The notes under the pieces were generated by a model, which saw only the letters and a list, made by a program, of their open reading frames with translations, was not told the DNA's origin and did no database searches. This document shows, in pieces, positions 22,604 through 27,708 of a stretch of 27,708 nt of DNA. Made by a program: the position numbers and the translations under genes. This DNA comes from DATJPD01 sp036394195. Lineage in GTDB: Bacteria; Pseudomonadota; Alphaproteobacteria; CACIAM-22H2. The first letter of the stretch is position 1; each line of letters opens with the position of its first letter. The stretch lies in contig DASWFO010000318.1 in NCBI GenBank assembly GCA_036394195.1, forward strand, positions 1 through 27,708, written 5' to 3'.

Positions 22604-23812
22604 CTAGCTTTTCTTCGCGTCGCGGACTTCGACGACTACGGCCATGGCGCTGTCGCCCGCCGCACAGCCGTGGAACAGCCCGTAGCCGCCGCCCTTCATC
22701 TCGAGCTCCTCGATCAGCTCCAGAATCGCGCGCAGCCCCGTCGGGCCCTGCGGATGGCCCCACACCAGCGAGCAGCCGTAATTGTTCATCTTCATCACAT
22801 CGAAGCCGCATTCGCGGGCGAACACGATGTCGTTGACGACGAACGGGTTGTGCGACTTCACCGTGCTGACGTCAGAGATCTTGATGTCGGCGTCGGCGAG
22901 CGCCCGCTTTGCGGCGGGGACCGGCGCATACGGCATATGCGCCGGCTCGGCGCGCGCCTGGCCGAAGCCGGCGAGGCGGATCTCGATCTCCGGCCGCTTC
23001 GACAGCTCGCGCGCTTTCTCTTTCGAGGTGACGACCACCGCCGTGTTGCCGTCGGCGGGGTGGGTCTGCCCGCCGAAGGTGACCGTGCCGCCGTCAACCA
23101 CCGGCTTCAGCTTGGCCAGCCCGTCGGCCGTCGTGTCGTGGATGCCCTCGTCGCCCTCGAGCGTGGCGCGGGTTTTGCGGAATTTCGCGTCGGGCACCGC
23201 AAACGGGAGGCTCATGAAGCGGCGCAGGAATTTGTGACCGTCGGCGCAGGCGTCTTTGTATTGCTGGTAGCGGCGCAGCACCACCTCGTGCTGCCGCGCG
23301 GTATCGATCTGGTATTTGCGCGCGACATTCTCCGCCGTCTGCACCATTGAAACGTCGGCGTACGGATCGCGTGCGAAGTTGTCGACCACCCAGTTCTCGT
23401 GCGTGCCGGTGCCGCCCGGCGCTTCCGGGTTCGGGTAATAAAGGTGCGGGCCATTCGATGTGCGGTCCGCGGTCAGGACCAGCGCGCAGCTCGCCTGGCC
23501 GTCCCGCAACTCCTGATCGGCGATGGCGAGACAGCGCGCCGAAGTCGCACAGGCCTGATTGATCGTCGGCCCGCCGACATGCGGTGCACCCAGCATCGCG
23601 GTCGCCCAGGGCAGGCCATAGAACGAATTGGTTTGCGGCACCGTGGTGCCGAGCACGCCGTAGTCGAACGCGCTGGGGGCGATGCCGCGGCGGGTCAGCT
23701 CGGCCTTGGCCACGTGGGCCGCGAATTCCAGGCTATGCAGGTGGGCGAGGCTGCCCTGCCAGCGCGCGTAAGGCGTGCTCCAATAGCCGCCGTAAGGGAT
23801 ATAGCTGCTCAT
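22604..23812 (-). CDS. Thiolase-family protein (acetyl-CoA acetyltransferase type)
   Basis: Thiolases cleave 3-ketoacyl-CoA with CoA or condense two acyl-CoA units. The 402 residues give the full two-domain fold. The nucleophile block is TINQACATSARCL (Cys88). The C-terminal catalytic residues are His353 in VWGHPQGPTGLR and Cys383 in HGCAAGDSAM. These correspond well to the classic Cys89/His348/Cys378 spacing. The last block reads CAAGDS instead of the common CIGGGQ, so substrate preference may be non-standard. The gene begins 45 bases after the fused transporter gene on the same strand and is probably in its operon. This links uptake to acyl-CoA breakdown. It ends before a repeat, and no dehydrogenase or CoA ligase is seen here. 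Confidence 0.88.
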   Translation of the reverse strand: MSSYIPYGGYWSTPYARWQGSLAHLHSLEFAAHVAKAELTRRGIAPSAFDYGVLGTTVPQTNSFYGLPWATAMLGAPHVGGPTINQACATSARCLAIADQELRDGQASCALVLTADRTSNGPHLYYPNPEAPGGTGTHENWVVDNFARDPYADVSMVQTAENVARKYQIDTARQHEVVLRRYQQYKDACADGHKFLRRFMSLPFAVPDAKFRKTRATLEGDEGIHDTTADGLAKLKPVVDGGTVTFGGQTHPADGNTAVVVTSKEKARELSKRPEIEIRLAGFGQARAEPAHMPYAPVPAAKRALADADIKISDVSTVKSHNPFVVNDIVFARECGFDVMKMNNYGCSLVWGHPQGPTGLRAILELIEELEMKGGGYGLFHGCAAGDSAMAVVVEVRDAKKS

Positions 23813-23857
23813 GGCGTGAGATTGGTCGCGTCGATGCGGTCCGTCAATAATGACCGC

Positions 23858-26334
<2,477 letters not shown>

Positions 26335-26338
<4 letters not shown>

Positions 26339-27222
26339 ACCTTCTTCACCGCCGCCCGTCCGAACAGGCCGTCGGGCCGCGCGGCCAATGCCACGATCAC
26401 CAGCGCGAACATCACGATCTGGGTGTAGACGGACCCGAAGAGCGTCGTGATCAGCGCTTCGGTGATGCCAAACAGGATGCCGGCGATCATCACGCCCCAG
26501 GCGCTCATGATCCCGCCCAGAATGGCGACGGCGAACGCTTTGATGCCGAACAAGATCCCCATGGTTGCCTGGATGTTGAACAGCGGCGCGATCAGCATCC
26601 CGGCGACGCCGGCGAACACCGTCGAGATCGCGAACGACGCGGCGATCGCGCGGCCGACATTGATGCCCATCAGGCGCGCCGCGTCGGGGTTCTGCACCAC
26701 CGCCAGCAGCGCCTTGCCGGTGATGGTGCGCCGGCTGACGAGGTGCAGCCCGACGGCGAGCGCCAGGCCGACCGCCGGGATCACCAGCTGCAGCGGATAG
26801 ACGCCGGTGCCGAAGATTTCGACCGGCGTCGAGGCGAGCGGCGAGGGGAAGCGCCTGGGCTCCTTGCCATAGGTGAACAGCACCAGGTTGTCGGCGACGA
26901 TGCCGACCGCCACCGTCGCCATCAGCCACGCGTTCGAGCCACGCTGCACGAACGGGCGCACCGCGAAACGCTCGACGGCCAGCCCATAGGCGGCGCACAG
27001 GACCAGCCCGGCGATCACGCCGAGCGGCGCCGGCCAGCCCCAGGTGACGATGAACGAGTAGGCGAGCACGGCGCCCAGCATCATCGAACTGCCTTGCGAG
27101 AAATTCACCGTGCTCGACACGGCGTAGGTGATGGTGAAGCCGAGCGCCAGCAGCCCGTACATGCTGCCGAGGCCGAGGCCGGTGATCAGCGCCCCGATCA
27201 GAAGCTCAGGCGTGATGAGCAT
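26335..27222 (-). CDS. livH: Branched-chain amino acid-type ABC transporter permease, LivH
   Basis: A 295-residue inner-membrane permease of the LivH family, partner of the LivM domain in the fusion protein. It has about eight membrane helices. Family hallmarks are LGLGSMYGLLALGFTITYAV, VNFSQGSSMMLGA and NPDAARLMGINVGRAIAASF. GIKAFAVAILGGIMSAWGVM, the coupling-helix region that contacts the ATPase, follows. Length is normal. The start at 27222 lacks a strong ribosome binding site. The stop overlaps the start of the fusion gene by four bases, so the two are coupled. A palindromic repeat separates it from the binding-protein gene upstream. Confidence 0.93.
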
Positions 27223-27236
27223 GCGTGCTTGTAGAT

Positions 27237-27325
27237 CCCCCCACCCTGGCCCTCCCCCGCAAGGGGGGAGGGAACAGAGCCATTCTTATCACTCCCTCCC
27301 CCTCGACGGGGGAGGGCTGGGGGTG
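27237..27325. repeat. Palindromic intergenic repeat (CCCTCCCCC / GGGGGAGGG type)
   Basis: The left half reads CCCCACCCTGGCCCTCCCCC and the right half ends GGGGGAGGGCTGGGGGTGAG, its near-perfect inverse. Each half holds an internal CCCTCCCCC/GGGGGAGGG hairpin. It sits between the binding-protein stop and livH within one operon. It could partly terminate or protect the message and so raise binding-protein levels over permease levels. Confidence 0.7.
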
Positions 27326-27341
27326 AGTTCGCCGGAGCGTG

Positions 27342-27707
27342 TCAGCTATTCACCGGCACGATCTGCGATTCGACGAAGTGCGTCCACACGTAGTCGTTCT
27401 CGGTCAGCGCGTCGTGGTTGTTCGCCGTAAACGGCTTCGTATAGGTTTTAATGAGTCCGTCGTAGCGGTCGACCTTGTAGAAGCCCTGGCGCACGGCGTC
27501 GCCATCGGTGCTGCCGGCGGCGGCGATCGCGAGGGCTGCGAGCTGCGCGCCGTCATAGGCGTTGGCCACGCCGACCGCGGGCGTCACGTCCCCCGGACCC
27601 TTGACGTCGGGGTACTTCTTCATCAGCTCCGCCAGCACCTTCTGCCCGACCGGCGACTGCTTGCCGAAGAAGCTGTAGGTCTGGATGAAGTGGACGTTGA
27701 CCGCACT
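27342..27707 (-). CDS. Periplasmic substrate-binding protein of the HAAT ABC transporter, C-terminal part only
   Basis: The last 121 residues of a Leu/Ile/Val-type binding protein, cut by the window end. Visible are VNVHFIQTYSFFGKQSPVGQ, then KVLAELMKKYPDV. The closing lobe of the family follows (ANAYDGAQLAALAIAAAGST, DAVRQGFYKVDRYDGLI). It ends with FTANNHDALTENDYVWTHFV and QIVPVNS. The pattern of a late NAYDGAQ helix, a G-F-Y-K segment and a final F-x-x-x-x-H-x-A/D block is typical for periplasmic-binding protein 6 (HAAT) receptors. It is the first visible gene of the livH/fusion/thiolase operon. The ligand pocket residues lie mostly outside the window. Confidence 0.85.
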   Translation of the reverse strand, partial: SAVNVHFIQTYSFFGKQSPVGQKVLAELMKKYPDVKGPGDVTPAVGVANAYDGAQLAALAIAAAGSTDGDAVRQGFYKVDRYDGLIKTYTKPFTANNHDALTENDYVWTHFVESQIVPVNS

Positions 27708-27708
27708 C

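Noticed and set aside
26339..26998. Possible N-terminal extension of the LivM-G-F fusion
   Set aside because: This part is an out-of-frame reading of livH with no membrane character; the ATGA overlap at 26338 gives the natural start.

Overview
The window is GC-rich, densely coded DNA from an alphaproteobacterium, probably Hyphomicrobiales or Rhodospirillales. This is inferred from an alphaproteobacterial-type LptF, an LPS-core-type glycosyltransferase, a small protein of a kind I associate with Bradyrhizobium-like genomes, and several palindromic intergenic repeats common in such genomes. It reads as chromosomal, with both ends cutting through genes.

Layout. 1-4209 (minus): a TonB-dependent receptor followed by exbB, exbD and a 3'-truncated tonB, a self-contained outer-membrane uptake unit. 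4210-5684: regulatory palindromes, a repeat, a YciI-like gene with terminator, then two small overlapping genes. 5325-6975 (minus): a primase/helicase-like protein with a changed P-loop and a doubtful C-terminus, preceded by GAATTGCA repeats. 6998-14117: a cell-surface block with lptF, a polytopic GT-C-like membrane protein, a WaaE-type family 2 glycosyltransferase, an asparagine synthetase-like amidotransferase and a family 4 glycosyltransferase. 14274-16759: a beta-barrel porin with terminator and a ring-opening amidohydrolase (cyanuric acid hydrolase/barbiturase family).

16991-21085 is the least conventional part. It holds a small unknown protein, a Gly/Gln-rich protein with four 21-residue repeats behind a structured leader, and a subtilisin-fold protein that has lost Asp, His and Ser of its catalytic triad. 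A convergent LuxR-type regulator with a degenerate receiver domain follows. I regard the repeat protein plus pseudo-subtilase as the best candidate for an undescribed system. No function can be assigned from sequence alone.

21328-22414: azlC-azlD amino-acid exporter genes and a remnant of a LysR-type regulator. 22604-27707 (minus): a branched-chain-amino-acid-type (HAAT) ABC transporter with its binding protein (partial), LivH-like permease, and a single polypeptide fusing LivM, LivG and LivF, followed by a thiolase-family gene. The linked thiolase suggests that the imported compound feeds acyl-CoA metabolism.

No rRNA, tRNA, CRISPR array, intact insertion sequence or phage module was recognised.
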